Part shown: piece after piece, positions 41,272 through 50,735 of the stretch
Position numbering within the stretch: position 1 is the stretch's first letter
Layout of the letters: each line of letters starts with the position of its first letter
DNA from: JACTMI01 sp964618415
Lineage (GTDB): Bacteria; Acidobacteriota; Thermoanaerobaculia; Multivoradales; JAGPDF01
Direction: 5' to 3'
Length of the DNA stretch: 61,042 bases
Assembly (NCBI GenBank): GCA_964618415.1
Contig: CAZUAT010000008.1
Span: forward strand, 1 to 61,042
The notes under the pieces: model-generated
Database searches by the model: none
Told to the model about the DNA's origin: nothing
What the model saw: the letters and a program-made list of their open reading frames with translations, nothing else
Program-made: the position numbers and the translations under genes

Positions 41272-43541
41272 GCCTCCTCGGCCGAGGCGGCCGCTTCGGC
41301 GTCGCGGCGCAGTTGGGCGAGTTTGGGATGCGAGGCCGGAAATGCGCGCTCGCCGATCACGAGCGCGCTCTGGAAGAGCGGCCCCGCCTCGGCCTCCCGG
41401 CCCTGCGCGCGCAGCGCCAGCGCCAGCCCGTGCTCACTGTCGGCGATGTTGCGGTGGCCCGGATCGAGCCGCGCGCGGCGCGCCGCGAGGGCGCGACGGA
41501 AGTAGAGCTCGGCCTCCTGCGCGCGCCCCTGGGCCAGCCGCAGCAGGCCGAGGTTGTTGACCGTCAGCGCCGTGTCGGGGTGATCCGGGCCGAGCTTGGC
41601 CTCGCGGATCGCCAGCACCTCGCCGTAGTAGCTCTCGGCCGCTTCCAGATCCCCCCGCAGGTACGAGAACCAGCCCAGATTGTTGAGGCTGATCGCCGTC
41701 TCGGGATGGTCGGCGCCGCGCTCGCGGACCCGCACCTCGTACGAACGCTGATGCAGCGGCGCGGCTTCTTCGTATCGCTGCTGGTCGTGCAGCACCGTCG
41801 CCAGATTGCCGGCTGTGGAGGCGAGCGACGTGTCGCCCGCCCCGGCCACGTACAGCTGCTCCTGAATTCCGAACGCCCGCCGGTAGTACTGCTCGGCCTG
41901 CTGAAAGTGCGACAGCTCCCGATGGACCGCCGCCAGATTGTTCAGCGCTCCGGCGACCTCGGGGCTGCCAGCGCCGGAGAGCGCCTCGTGGATGGCGACG
42001 GTGCGCTCGACCAGCGGCAGCGCTTCCTCGTTGCGGTTCTGCAGAAAGAGCGTCCAGCCCAGCGTCTCCAGGCTCGTCGCGACCTCGGGCGAGACCGGGC
42101 CGTAGACCCGACCGCGTGTCTCGAGCGCCTCGCGCGCCATCCGCTCGGCGCGGTCGTAGAGGCCGAGCTGCAGGTAGACGACTGCCAGTGTGTCGAACAG
42201 CGTCGCCCGCACCTTCGGCTGCTCGGCCAGCTCGGACTCCAGGCGCTCGGCGCCGCGATCCAGGATCTCGCGCGCGGTGACCGTCTCGCCGTTGGCCACC
42301 GTCGGATCGGAGACCTGGAAGGTTCCGACCAGGAAGCGGACCACTTCGTCGGCCGCCGCCTTCTCGAGGTTGGCGCGCCGCGCCTCGCGACGGGCCCGCA
42401 GCAGGCCCCAACCCAGGCTGGCGGCGATCAGCGACAGCGCGATTGCGCTGCCGATGACCAGCGGCGCGTGCCGCCGCGCGTACTTGCGGACGACATAGAA
42501 CAGTGTCGGCCGGCGCGCCACCACCGGAGTGCCGTCGAGAAAGCGGCGGATGTCGTCGGCAAGCGCGGCCGGCGATTCGTAGCGCCGCTCCGGGTCCTTG
42601 TCGAGCGCCTTGAGCACCACCCAGTCGAGGTCGGACTCGAGCGCGCGCCCGAGGGTCGGCGGATCAGCCAGCCGCTCGGTCTCGCCGGTTTGCACCAGCT
42701 GCGTCAGTCGCCGGCTGGGACGCAGCGGATCGATCTCGCGGATCGTCCGCACGACCTCGTCGATCGGACTGCCCGACAGACCGCGGGCATCGAACGGCGC
42801 CTCGGCCAGCAGCAGCTCGTAGAGAAGCGCGCCCAGGCTGTAGACGTCGCTGCGCGTGTCGGCCGACCCGCCGGCGAGCAGCTGCTCCGGGCTCATGTAG
42901 TCCGGCGTGCCGAGAACCGTGCCGTAGCGCGTCTGCTTCACGTCCTCGGTAAGCGCCCCGGCGAGCGCCTTGGCGAGCCCGAAGTCGATCACCTTGGGAA
43001 CGGGGCGGCCGTCGACCTGCGTGACCAGTACGTTCGACGGCTTGATGTCGCGGTGCAGGATGCCCTTGAAGTGCGCGTGCTGGATCGCGTCGCACACGGC
43101 GACGAACAGTTCCAGGCGACTGCGCAGATCGAGGCTGTTCTGCTCGACGAAGTCGGTGATCGCCTCGCCGGGCGCGTACTCCATGACGAAGTACGGAAAG
43201 CCGTCCCGCGTCGTGCCGGCGTCGTAGATCTGGGCGACGTTCGGGTGATTCATCAGCGCGAGCGCCTGCCGCTCGGCCTCGAAGCGTCGGAACAGGTCGG
43301 TCGTGGCGATACCGCGCCGGACGAGCTTGACGGCGACCTGCCGGCGCACCGGCGAGAGCTGCTCGGCCAGGAAGACGTTGCCCATGCCCCCGTGGCCGAT
43401 CTCGCGCAAGATCCGGTACGGTCCGATCTGGCGCGGCATTCCTGGCTCGTCGATGATCAGCGGATCGTCGGCGAGCTCGGACTCGTCCCGCGGCGCATTG
43501 GCGGGCGTGCGTTGCCAGAGGGTCGGGTCGTCGGCAGTCAC
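41256..43541 (-). CDS. Ser/Thr protein kinase with TPR tail
   Basis: A 761-aa Hanks-type kinase. The kinase domain (about 39-335) has G-loop IGHGGMGNVF, K72, HRDIKPSN (D165), DFG at 186-188 and SPE at 217-219. The membrane helix is at about 360-381. The outer C-terminal part is made of about eight TPR units of the MalT/kinesin-light-chain kind (AADHPETAISLNNLGW, GPDHPDTALTVNNLGLL). I use the GTG at 43541 (MTADDPTLWQ); an ATG at 43583 is the alternative. No sigma-factor gene is beside this one, unlike the other kinase in the window. Confidence 0.9.
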   Translation of the reverse strand: MTADDPTLWQRTPANAPRDESELADDPLIIDEPGMPRQIGPYRILREIGHGGMGNVFLAEQLSPVRRQVAVKLVRRGIATTDLFRRFEAERQALALMNHPNVAQIYDAGTTRDGFPYFVMEYAPGEAITDFVEQNSLDLRSRLELFVAVCDAIQHAHFKGILHRDIKPSNVLVTQVDGRPVPKVIDFGLAKALAGALTEDVKQTRYGTVLGTPDYMSPEQLLAGGSADTRSDVYSLGALLYELLLAEAPFDARGLSGSPIDEVVRTIREIDPLRPSRRLTQLVQTGETERLADPPTLGRALESDLDWVVLKALDKDPERRYESPAALADDIRRFLDGTPVVARRPTLFYVVRKYARRHAPLVIGSAIALSLIAASLGWGLLRARREARRANLEKAAADEVVRFLVGTFQVSDPTVANGETVTAREILDRGAERLESELAEQPKVRATLFDTLAVVYLQLGLYDRAERMAREALETRGRVYGPVSPEVATSLETLGWTLFLQNRNEEALPLVERTVAIHEALSGAGSPEVAGALNNLAAVHRELSHFQQAEQYYRRAFGIQEQLYVAGAGDTSLASTAGNLATVLHDQQRYEEAAPLHQRSYEVRVRERGADHPETAISLNNLGWFSYLRGDLEAAESYYGEVLAIREAKLGPDHPDTALTVNNLGLLRLAQGRAQEAELYFRRALAARRARLDPGHRNIADSEHGLALALRAQGREAEAGPLFQSALVIGERAFPASHPKLAQLRRDAEAAASAEEAQGAK

Positions 43542-43613
43542 GAGATCGGCTTCTGCTCCCGGTCGCCACGATAGCCCGCCCATCTCACGGGAGCAACGTC
43601 GGTCGCTCTGCTG

Positions 43614-43621
43614 TATAGGAT
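43614..43621 (+). promoter_or_regulatory. Putative -10 of the amidohydrolase gene
   Basis: TATAGGAT, 18 nt before the ATG at 43640, with a GGGAG Shine-Dalgarno in the short leader. It lies in the divergent gap with the kinase gene. Confidence 0.4.
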
Positions 43622-43639
43622 CGGGCGGGAGATCCATCC

Positions 43640-45394
43640 ATGTTCCGCACCGACCGCTCGTCCAGCACGGCGCCCGTCGCCGCTCTCTGTATCGCCGCCG
43701 CACTGACAGCCGCCTGTCGCGCGGCTCCTCCTGCCACTCCGGCGCCGCAGCCCGCCGATCTGGTCCTGCGCGGCGGCAAGCTGGTCACGCTCGATCCGGC
43801 GCAGCCCGACGCGTCGGCACTGGCAGCCCGAGACGGCCGCATCGTCGCGCTCGGCAGCGCAGCCGACGTCGAACCGCTCATCGGACCCGAGACGCGCCTG
43901 CTCGAGCTCCACGGCCGGCTCGCGGTCCCCGGCCTCGTGGAGAGCCATGGTCACTTCGCGAGCCTGGGAGAAGCCGCGACGACGCTCGCCCTGGCACCGC
44001 TGCAGAGCTGGGACGAGATCGTCGCGGCCGTCGCCACCGAAGCGCGCGAGCGCCGCCCCGGCGAGTGGATCATCGGCCGCGGATGGCACCAGGAGAAATG
44101 GAGCGCCGCGCCGTCGCCCGCCGTGGAGGGCTTCCCGGTGCACGATGCGCTGTCGGCAGCAAGTCCGGATCATCCCGTGCTGCTGGTGCACGCCAGCGGT
44201 CACGCTGTGTTCGTGAACGCGCGTGCGATGCAGCTGGCCGGCATCGACGCCTCGACGCCCGATCCCGCCGGTGGCGAGATCCTGCACGGCCCCGACGGGC
44301 GCCCGACCGGACTGCTGCGCGAGACCGCCGAGGAGCTGATCGGCGCGGCGCTCGCCCGATCCGAAGCGCAGCGCGGCGCCGTGGCCCGCGAAGCGGAGCT
44401 GCGCCGGCAGCTCGAGCTGGCCGACCGCGAGGTGCTGGCCGCCGGGATCACCACCTTCCACGACGCCGGCGCCTCGTACGACGAGGTCGATCGCCTGGTC
44501 GCCATGGATACCGAGCAGCGCCTCGGTGTCCGCCTGTGGGTCATGGTGCGCGACTCGCTCGAACGGCACACCGCCAACCTCCAGCGCTATCGCCGCGTCG
44601 CCGGGCCGGCGAGCCGGCTGACGGTGCGGGCGATCAAGGTCTCGATCGACGGCGCTCTCGGCTCGCGCGGAGCCTGGCTGCTCGAGCCGTACAGCGATCT
44701 GCCCGGCTCGACCGGGCTCGCGACCACGGATCCGGCAGAGGTGCGCGAGCTGGCGCGAGCGGCACTGGCCGAGAACTACCAGCTCTGCGTGCACGCGATC
44801 GGCGACCGCGCCAACCGCGAGACGCTCGACATCTTCGAGCAGGTGCTCGGCAGCGTGCCGGACGGCAGCCAGCGGCGCTGGCGCATCGAGCATGCCCAGC
44901 ACCTCGCGCCGGCGGACATTGCCCGCTTCGAGCAGCTGGGGGTGATCGCGTCGATGCAGGGGATTCACTGCACCTCCGACGCCCCGTACGTGATCGCCCG
45001 GCTCGGCGAGCGCCGCGCCGCCGAGGGCGCCTACGTCTGGCGGCGCCTGCTCGACTCCGGCGCAGTGATCATCAACGGCACCGATACGCCGGTCGAACCG
45101 ATCGACCCGATCGCCAATTTCCACGCCACCGTGACCCGCGAGCTGACCGACGGGACGCGCTTTTATCCCGATCAGGCGCTGTCGCGGCTCGAAGCGCTCG
45201 AGACGATGACTCGCCACCCTGCCTGGGCGGCGTTCGAGGAAGCCGACAAGGGGACGCTCGAGGTTGGCAAACTTGCCGACATCACGGTGTTCGACCGCGA
45301 CCTGCTGACGATTCCCGAGGCCGAGATCCGCTCCACCCGGGTCGAGTGGACGATCGTCGGCGGGCAGGTGGTCTACGAAGCGCCGACGCGTTAG
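43640..45394 (+). CDS. Lipoprotein amidohydrolase, YtcJ type
   Basis: A 584-aa amidohydrolase-3 family enzyme. The N terminus is a lipoprotein signal with lipobox LTAAC (C26). The metal-site motif SHGHF (about 105-109) stands in place of the usual D/HxH. Other family motifs are GAWLLEPYSD, HAIGDRANRETLD and IINGTDTPVEP near the C terminus, and GKLADITVFDRDLL closes the beta-sandwich. Relatives hydrolyse amide or ester bonds of N-substituted formamides or cyclic amides; the substrate is unknown. It ends overlapping the prfB stop by 4 nt, tail to tail. Confidence 0.87.
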   Translation: MFRTDRSSSTAPVAALCIAAALTAACRAAPPATPAPQPADLVLRGGKLVTLDPAQPDASALAARDGRIVALGSAADVEPLIGPETRLLELHGRLAVPGLVESHGHFASLGEAATTLALAPLQSWDEIVAAVATEARERRPGEWIIGRGWHQEKWSAAPSPAVEGFPVHDALSAASPDHPVLLVHASGHAVFVNARAMQLAGIDASTPDPAGGEILHGPDGRPTGLLRETAEELIGAALARSEAQRGAVAREAELRRQLELADREVLAAGITTFHDAGASYDEVDRLVAMDTEQRLGVRLWVMVRDSLERHTANLQRYRRVAGPASRLTVRAIKVSIDGALGSRGAWLLEPYSDLPGSTGLATTDPAEVRELARAALAENYQLCVHAIGDRANRETLDIFEQVLGSVPDGSQRRWRIEHAQHLAPADIARFEQLGVIASMQGIHCTSDAPYVIARLGERRAAEGAYVWRRLLDSGAVIINGTDTPVEPIDPIANFHATVTRELTDGTRFYPDQALSRLEALETMTRHPAWAAFEEADKGTLEVGKLADITVFDRDLLTIPEAEIRSTRVEWTIVGGQVVYEAPTR

Positions 45395-45406
45395 ACGGCG
45401 TCGGCG
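45381..45406. terminator. Hairpin spanning two convergent stop codons
   Basis: Arms CGCCGACG (45381-45388) and CGTCGGCG (45399-45406), with a 10-nt loop that contains both overlapping stop codons (TAG on plus, TAA on minus). It may serve as a shared terminator for the amidohydrolase gene and prfB, encoded inside their last codons. Confidence 0.4.
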
Positions 45407-46513
45407 TCGGCGCCCGGCGGGGCGATCTTGCCCTTGAGGAACGCCTCGAGGAACGGATCGATCTCGCCGTCGAGCACGCTGTCGGCATCGCCGACCTGCT
45501 CGCCGGTGCGATGGTCCTTGACCATCCGGTACGGCTGCAGCACGTAGGACCGGATCTGGCTGCCCCAGCCGATCTCCATCTTCTGGCCCTCGCGCTTGTC
45601 CTGCTCCTCCCGCCGCTTGCGCAGTTCGAGCTCGTAGAGGCGGGACTTCAGGATCTTCATCGCCGAGGCCTTGTTCTTGTGCTGGCTGCGCTCGTTCTGG
45701 CACTGCGCCACGATGCCGGTCGGCAGGTGCGTGATCCGTACCGCCGACTCGGTCCGGTTGACGTGCTGTCCGCCGGCGCCGGAGGCGCGGAAGACGTCGA
45801 TCCTGAGATCCTTGTCCTCGAGTTCGATCTCGATCGAATCGTCCACCTCGGGCACCACGTCAGCGGAAGCGAACGAGGTGTGCCGGCGCGCCGCGGAGTC
45901 GAACGGACTGATCCGCACCAGCCGGTGGACCCCCACCTCGCCGTGCAGCAGCCCGTAGGCGTGCGAGCCGCGAATGGCCACCGTGGCGCTCTTGATGCCC
46001 GCTTCCTCGCCGTCCTGACGATCGAGAAGTTCGACCGCAAGTCCCTTGCGCTCGGCCCAGCGCAGGTACATGCGCAGCAGCATCTCGGCCCAGTCCTGGC
46101 TTTCCGTGCCGCCAGCACCGGCGTTGATCGAAAGAATCGCGTTCTTGTCGTCGTCGGGGCCGGAGAGCTTGAGCTGCAGGTCGAGCCGCTCGAGGTCGGC
46201 CGCGAGGCGGTCGGCGAAGGCGAGCGCGTCGGAATCGGCCTCACCCTCGGTCCCCAGCAGCTCCTGCCAGGTGGCGAGTTCCTCAGCGTCCGCGCGCAGC
46301 TTGTGCAGCGTTTCGACGCGCCGTTCGATGTCGCGGCGCTGGCGCAGGATCTCGGCCGACTCGGTGGGCCGATCCCAGAAGCCCGGCATCTCCATCTGCC
46401 GGTCGATGTCGGCGAGCTTGGCCTCTACACCGGCCTCTTCAAAGATACCCCCGGATGACGAGGAGCTGTTCGCCGAGACGGGAGAGGCGCTGCTGAGCTT
46501 CGGTGGCAATCAT
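45391..46513 (-). CDS. prfB: Peptide chain release factor 2, programmed frameshift
   Basis: RF2 reads UGA and UAA stops. The gene begins at ATG 46513 (MIATEAQQRLSRLG) with AGGA 8 nt upstream. After codon 24 (RGYL) it meets an in-frame TGA at 46439-46441. The site reads GGGGGTATCTTTGA, the classic +1 frameshift signal with an internal Shine-Dalgarno-like G-run. After the shift, translation continues EEAGVEAK to give 373 aa in total. The SPF tripeptide that reads the stop codon (RISPFDSAARR) and GGQ (SGAGGQHVN) are present. A naive gene call starting at 46509 in the +1 frame would be wrong. Confidence 0.95.
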
Positions 46514-46709
46514 GTACGGATCCTGATCGGATGTGGTCGAAAACGACGGATCGAGGGGCGCCTGTCGCCCTCGGATCGCGGGCGACGATACCAGACAGCC
46601 GACCACGGTGCCGCCCGCGCTTTGGTAAACTCGAGGCCACGAGCCGGCCAACCGCCGCAGTGCACGCCCATCGGCCCCGTCGTGCTCCGGGGCCCCGCGG
46701 AGGATTCCA

Positions 46710-46943
46710 ATGAAGCAGACATCGAGCCCCTGGACGGCGCTCATTTTCGCCGTCTTTCTCGCGCTGACGCTCGGCGCGCAGCCGGCACACGCGTACCTCG
46801 ATCCGGCCTCGGGGTCGATGCTGCTGCAGGTTCTGCTCGGCGGCATCGCGGGCGTGGCGCTCTTCTTCAAGCTGTTCTGGCGCAAGGTCGTCGCCTTCTT
46901 CGGCGGCGGCCGGAACAAGAACGATGCCTCCGGCGACTCCTGA
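46710..46943 (+). CDS. Small membrane protein, YLDPASGS type
   Basis: A 77-aa protein: signal-like helix (ALIFAVFLALTLGAQPAHA), then YLDPASGSMLLQVLLGGIAGVALFFKLFW and a basic tail. Short proteins with this YLDPASGS-plus-helix core are recurrent partners of methyltransferase or phosphatase-like genes in exopolysaccharide loci. The function is not known. GGAGG lies 7 nt before the ATG. It overlaps the methyltransferase gene by 20 nt. Confidence 0.75.
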   Translation: MKQTSSPWTALIFAVFLALTLGAQPAHAYLDPASGSMLLQVLLGGIAGVALFFKLFWRKVVAFFGGGRNKNDASGDS

Positions 46944-48327
46944 TCCCGGTTCGTACCGGGATCGGGAAGGCCGCGTCTTCGAATCCGACGGTCGTCTGCT
47001 GCGCGCGCTGAGCGCCCGCGCGCTCGAGGAGTGGGACGCCGTCTCGGCAACCCCGTTCTTCGCCCGCGCGATGGCCGACGGGCGCGTCGTCGAGACCCGC
47101 CGGGTCGACCTGCCCGCCGACGCGCCGGTTGCCACCGCCCAGCCCTGGGTGGCCGCACTCGAGCATCAGCGAATCCCGTTCATCTCGTATCCGTACGAGT
47201 GGTCGTTCGGCATGCTGCGCGACGCCGCGCTGCTGCAGCTCGAACTGCTGCGCGAGGCGCTCGAAGCGGGATTCGTGCTCAAGGACTCCTCGGCCTACAA
47301 CCTGCAGTGGATCGGCAGCCGCCCGGTGTTCATCGACGTGCCGTCGTTCGAGCGGCACCGTCAGGGCGAGCCTTGGATCGGCTACCTGCAGTTCTGCCAG
47401 CTGTTTCTCTACCCGCTGCTGCTCACCGCCTATCGCGACATCCCGTTCCGGGGCCTGCTGCGCGGCTCGCTCGACGGAGTGCCGCCCGCCACCGCGGCCG
47501 CGATGTTCAGCCTGCGCGACCGGCTGCGACCCGGCGTGCTGACCCACGTGGCGCTGCAGGCCCGCCTGCAGGCCGCTCAGCCGGGCGGCCAACGCAGCGT
47601 CCGGCGCCAGCTCGCGGACGCCGGATTCGGCCGTGAGCTGATCCTCGCCAATGTGCGCAAGCTCAGCCGCCTGATCACGCGTCTCGAGTGGAAGCGCTCG
47701 GCATCGACCTGGGTCGACTACCGGGAGACGCACAGCTACAGCGACGCCGACCACGCCGCCAAGAAGGAGTTCGTGCGGGCGGCGGCCGCGGCGGTCCCGC
47801 GACGGATGGTCTGGGATCTCGGCGCCAACACCGGCGACTTTTCGCGCGTCTGTCGCGAGCACGCCGACTACATCCTGGCCATCGACGCCGACGAGCTGGC
47901 GGTGGAGCGGATGTACCGCGAACTCAACGCCGAGGGCGACGGCAAGATCCTGCCGCTGGTGGGCAACCTGGTCGATCCGTCTCCGGGGCTCGGCTGGCTC
48001 GGCCGGGAGCGGCGGCCGCTGCCCGACCGCGGGCGACCCGACCTGGTGCTCGCCCTGGCGCTGATCCACCATGTGGTGATCGGCGCCAACCTGCCCCTGG
48101 ACGACTTCGTCGACGGCCTGGCCCGACTGGGCGGAGACCTGGTGATCGAGTTCGTCCACAAGGACGATCCGATGGTGCGCCAGCTGCTGCTGGAGAAGGA
48201 GGACCGCTACGCCGACTACGACCGCGATCGGCTCGAGAGGGCACTGTCGCGGCACTGGACGATCGCCGAGCGCCTCGCGCTGGGCTCCGGAACCCGCACG
48301 CTCTACTTCGCGCGCCGCGCCGGCTGA
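46924..48327 (+). CDS. SAM-dependent methyltransferase, NoeA-like
   Basis: A 467-aa protein. The N-terminal half (1-280) is a family-specific domain (PFISYPYEWSFGMLRDAALLQL, LKDSSAYNLQW, PVFIDVPSFE). The C-terminal half is a class I methyltransferase: motif I VWDLGANTGDFSRV (about 298-311), the acidic residues of AIDADE, and motif IV-like LVLALALIHH. The layout is like nodulation protein NoeA and exopolysaccharide-linked methyltransferases. It is coupled to the 77-aa membrane protein. A role in modifying a surface glycan is an inference. Confidence 0.8.
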   Translation: MPPATPDPGSYRDREGRVFESDGRLLRALSARALEEWDAVSATPFFARAMADGRVVETRRVDLPADAPVATAQPWVAALEHQRIPFISYPYEWSFGMLRDAALLQLELLREALEAGFVLKDSSAYNLQWIGSRPVFIDVPSFERHRQGEPWIGYLQFCQLFLYPLLLTAYRDIPFRGLLRGSLDGVPPATAAAMFSLRDRLRPGVLTHVALQARLQAAQPGGQRSVRRQLADAGFGRELILANVRKLSRLITRLEWKRSASTWVDYRETHSYSDADHAAKKEFVRAAAAAVPRRMVWDLGANTGDFSRVCREHADYILAIDADELAVERMYRELNAEGDGKILPLVGNLVDPSPGLGWLGRERRPLPDRGRPDLVLALALIHHVVIGANLPLDDFVDGLARLGGDLVIEFVHKDDPMVRQLLLEKEDRYADYDRDRLERALSRHWTIAERLALGSGTRTLYFARRAG

Positions 48328-48395
48328 TCCCCTCTGGCCGGCGACTGACACCCGGCGCAGAGTTCCATCGTTCTGTTCTCCCAGGAGGATTCCCC

Positions 48396-49262
48396 ATGTC
48401 GCGCTCTGCTTCGTACCGTCCCACCCGGGCACTCGCTCTCGCGCTGCTCGCCGCCGCCCCCGCCCTCGGCGAGAATTCCGTCAGGGGCCATTTCCGCATC
48501 GGCGACAGCCGGCTGGAGGTCTCGCAGGGCTGCGCCTACCGGATTCCCGGCGACGAACCCGGGAGCGTCCAGACGCTCGTCTATCTCGCCAGCGCGCCGC
48601 TCGACTGCGCCGCCGCCGAGACTGCGCTCGACCCCGAGGCGGCCCTCGACCGCGCCGTGCGCGACGCCAAGGCGGGCAACGTGCGGATCCTGGTCGGCCC
48701 CGACGGCAGCGAGCGCGGGCTCTACTTCTTCCTCTCCGAGCCGTTCGACTCGTTCAACACCTCGGGCAGCGGCGAGTTCGCCGCCGCCGAAACGACGGTC
48801 GGTCAGTCGGCCGGCTCCTGGAAGCTCGCCGAACCGAAGGAGTTCTTCGACAAGACCTTCGACTTCGACCTCGTCTGGTCGCTTCCCCTCTCCGATGGCC
48901 CCCTGCGCGGCGAGGTCCTGCCGGCCGGCGGCGGCGAACCTGGCGCGGCCCTGGTCGCCTACGTCAAGGCGACTGCCGAGGACGACCGCGCGGCGCTCAA
49001 GTCGCTGCTCGCCGCCGACGTGCGGCGTGAGAGGTTCGCCGACGAGGGATCGACCTGGTTCGAAGAGAGCTGGAAGATGCAGCGCGACTGGGAGATGGTC
49101 GAGGTCACGGTCCTCGGCGGCCGGATCGACGGCGATCGCGCGACGCTCGACATCACCGGCAAGCAGGGCGACGGCGAGAAGTTCCGCGGCCGTGCCCGCC
49201 TGGTGCGCGAGGACGGTGGCTGGAAATTTGCCGACCGCCGGCTGACGCTCACCTACGACTGA
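48396..49262 (+). CDS. Secreted protein of unknown function
   Basis: A 288-aa protein with a signal peptide (cleavage near APALGEN). The first part (about 25-140) is beta-rich (VRGHFRIGDSRLEV, GLYFFLSEPF). The C-terminal part (about 180-288) resembles a small NTF2-like or DUF4878-like fold (ALVAYVKATAEDDRAALKSLLAADV, GGWKFADRRLTLTYD). The start has AGGAGG 7 nt upstream. It overlaps lnt tail to tail by 14 nt. Not recognised beyond this. Confidence 0.7.
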   Translation: MSRSASYRPTRALALALLAAAPALGENSVRGHFRIGDSRLEVSQGCAYRIPGDEPGSVQTLVYLASAPLDCAAAETALDPEAALDRAVRDAKAGNVRILVGPDGSERGLYFFLSEPFDSFNTSGSGEFAAAETTVGQSAGSWKLAEPKEFFDKTFDFDLVWSLPLSDGPLRGEVLPAGGGEPGAALVAYVKATAEDDRAALKSLLAADVRRERFADEGSTWFEESWKMQRDWEMVEVTVLGGRIDGDRATLDITGKQGDGEKFRGRARLVREDGGWKFADRRLTLTYD

Positions 49263-50721
49263 GCGTCCAAGCCACGGCCGCCAGCAGAGCGGCGAGTGAC
49301 GGCACCAGCCACGGAGCGCGGCTGTACGGGGACAGGTCGGACCGTCCCACGACTCCCGACACGATGGTGCCGTGCTCGCCGACACCCAAGCGCCCCGCCA
49401 GCGAGCCGTCGGGTCGCACCAGAGCGGAGATGCCCGTGATGGCCGCCCGCGCCAGCCAGCGCCGGTTCTCGGCGGCGCGGAAGCGGGCCGCCCGCAGATG
49501 CTGGTGCGGTGCCGCGCTGTCGCCGTACCAGGAGTCGTTGGTCACCGTCACCAGCAGAGTCGCGCCGCGCCGCACGCGCGCCGCCACTTCGCCCGGGAAG
49601 ACGATCTCGTAGCAGACCGCCGGCCCCAGCCGTTCACCGTTCCAGTCGATCAGCTCGAACCCGTCGGCCGGCTCGAAATCCCCCACCGCCCGGGCCAACG
49701 TCCCCGCGCCCGGGACGAGGTTGCGGAACGGGAAGTACTCCCCGAACGGCACCAGATGGAACTTGTCGGCTCGCGCGGGCCGCTGCCCGGGCGCCAGCAA
49801 CATCACCGAGTTGCGCCAGCGCTCGTGGACCTGGGTCGGAGTGTTGAGCAGCAGCGAGCAGCCGCGAGCCAGGCGGCGCTCGATGTCGGCGGCGAGGCGC
49901 GCATCCCCGGGCCAGTCGCGCGGCCAGGTGGCGCTCTCAGGCCAGATCACCAGCCGTCCGGGTTCGCACACCTCGTCGGTGAGCGCCAGCAGGCGCCGAT
50001 AGTCTTCTTCGCTGGCGCGCGGGTCGAACACGGGGCGACTCGGCGCATCCGGCTGGACGATCGCCAGCGAACGGACCGGTCCGCCGCCCGCCGCCGGCGC
50101 GGCGAGGCGTGCCGCGACGGCGAGCAGCGTGAACGGCAGCAGGAGCGTGTACAGCCAGGTCGAGAGGCGGCGTCGCACCACGGCGCGTGCCGCGCCGAGC
50201 GAGCAGGCGACGACCAGCGCCGAGACTCCAAACGCTCCGATCCAGCCCGCCAGCGGCAGCGCGCCCGGCAGATCGATCCAGGCGTAAGCGGCGAGGTTCC
50301 AGGGGAAGCCGGTCGCGACCTTGCCGCGCAGGAACTCGAGCGTCACGTAGAGCGCCGGCAGTGCGGCGAGCGACAGCGCGTCGCCGCGCCGCCACAGATG
50401 CGCGCCGAGCCGCGTGAACAGCCCGTCCCAGATCCCGAGCCAGAGTGCCAGCGCCACGACCGCCAGGGCGCCGAGCCAACCCGGCAACTGGCCGAAGACG
50501 CTGACCGTCGGCCCGATCCACGGCATCGCCACCGCCCAGGAGACGGCGCCATGCAGCCAGCCGAGCCACCCGGCCCGCCGCGCGCCGCAGAGCAGCAGCA
50601 GCGGCGCCAGTGCCACCAGGGCCAGCCCCGGCGGCGGCGCGGCCACGTGGCACAGGCCCCAGGCCACCCCGCCTCCGATGGCCCAGCCGAGCGGGCGGCG
50701 CAGCGCCGGCGGTGCGGTCAC
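49249..50721 (-). CDS. lnt: Apolipoprotein N-acyltransferase
   Basis: A 490-aa inner-membrane enzyme that adds the third acyl chain to lipoproteins. It has an N-terminal multi-helix region (1-205) and a nitrilase-fold domain (215-465) with the catalytic triad E262 (WPES), K320 (ADKFHLVPFGEY) and C370 (AVCYEIVFP), then one last helix. I take the GTG at 50721, 14 nt after the stop of the SPOR gene, since the long upstream frame is antisense or out of frame with other genes. The presence of a lipoprotein amidohydrolase nearby is coincidental. Confidence 0.93.
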   Translation of the reverse strand: MTAPPALRRPLGWAIGGGVAWGLCHVAAPPPGLALVALAPLLLLCGARRAGWLGWLHGAVSWAVAMPWIGPTVSVFGQLPGWLGALAVVALALWLGIWDGLFTRLGAHLWRRGDALSLAALPALYVTLEFLRGKVATGFPWNLAAYAWIDLPGALPLAGWIGAFGVSALVVACSLGAARAVVRRRLSTWLYTLLLPFTLLAVAARLAAPAAGGGPVRSLAIVQPDAPSRPVFDPRASEEDYRRLLALTDEVCEPGRLVIWPESATWPRDWPGDARLAADIERRLARGCSLLLNTPTQVHERWRNSVMLLAPGQRPARADKFHLVPFGEYFPFRNLVPGAGTLARAVGDFEPADGFELIDWNGERLGPAVCYEIVFPGEVAARVRRGATLLVTVTNDSWYGDSAAPHQHLRAARFRAAENRRWLARAAITGISALVRPDGSLAGRLGVGEHGTIVSGVVGRSDLSPYSRAPWLVPSLAALLAAVAWTLSRR

Positions 50722-50735
50722 CGGGGCGCCGCGCC

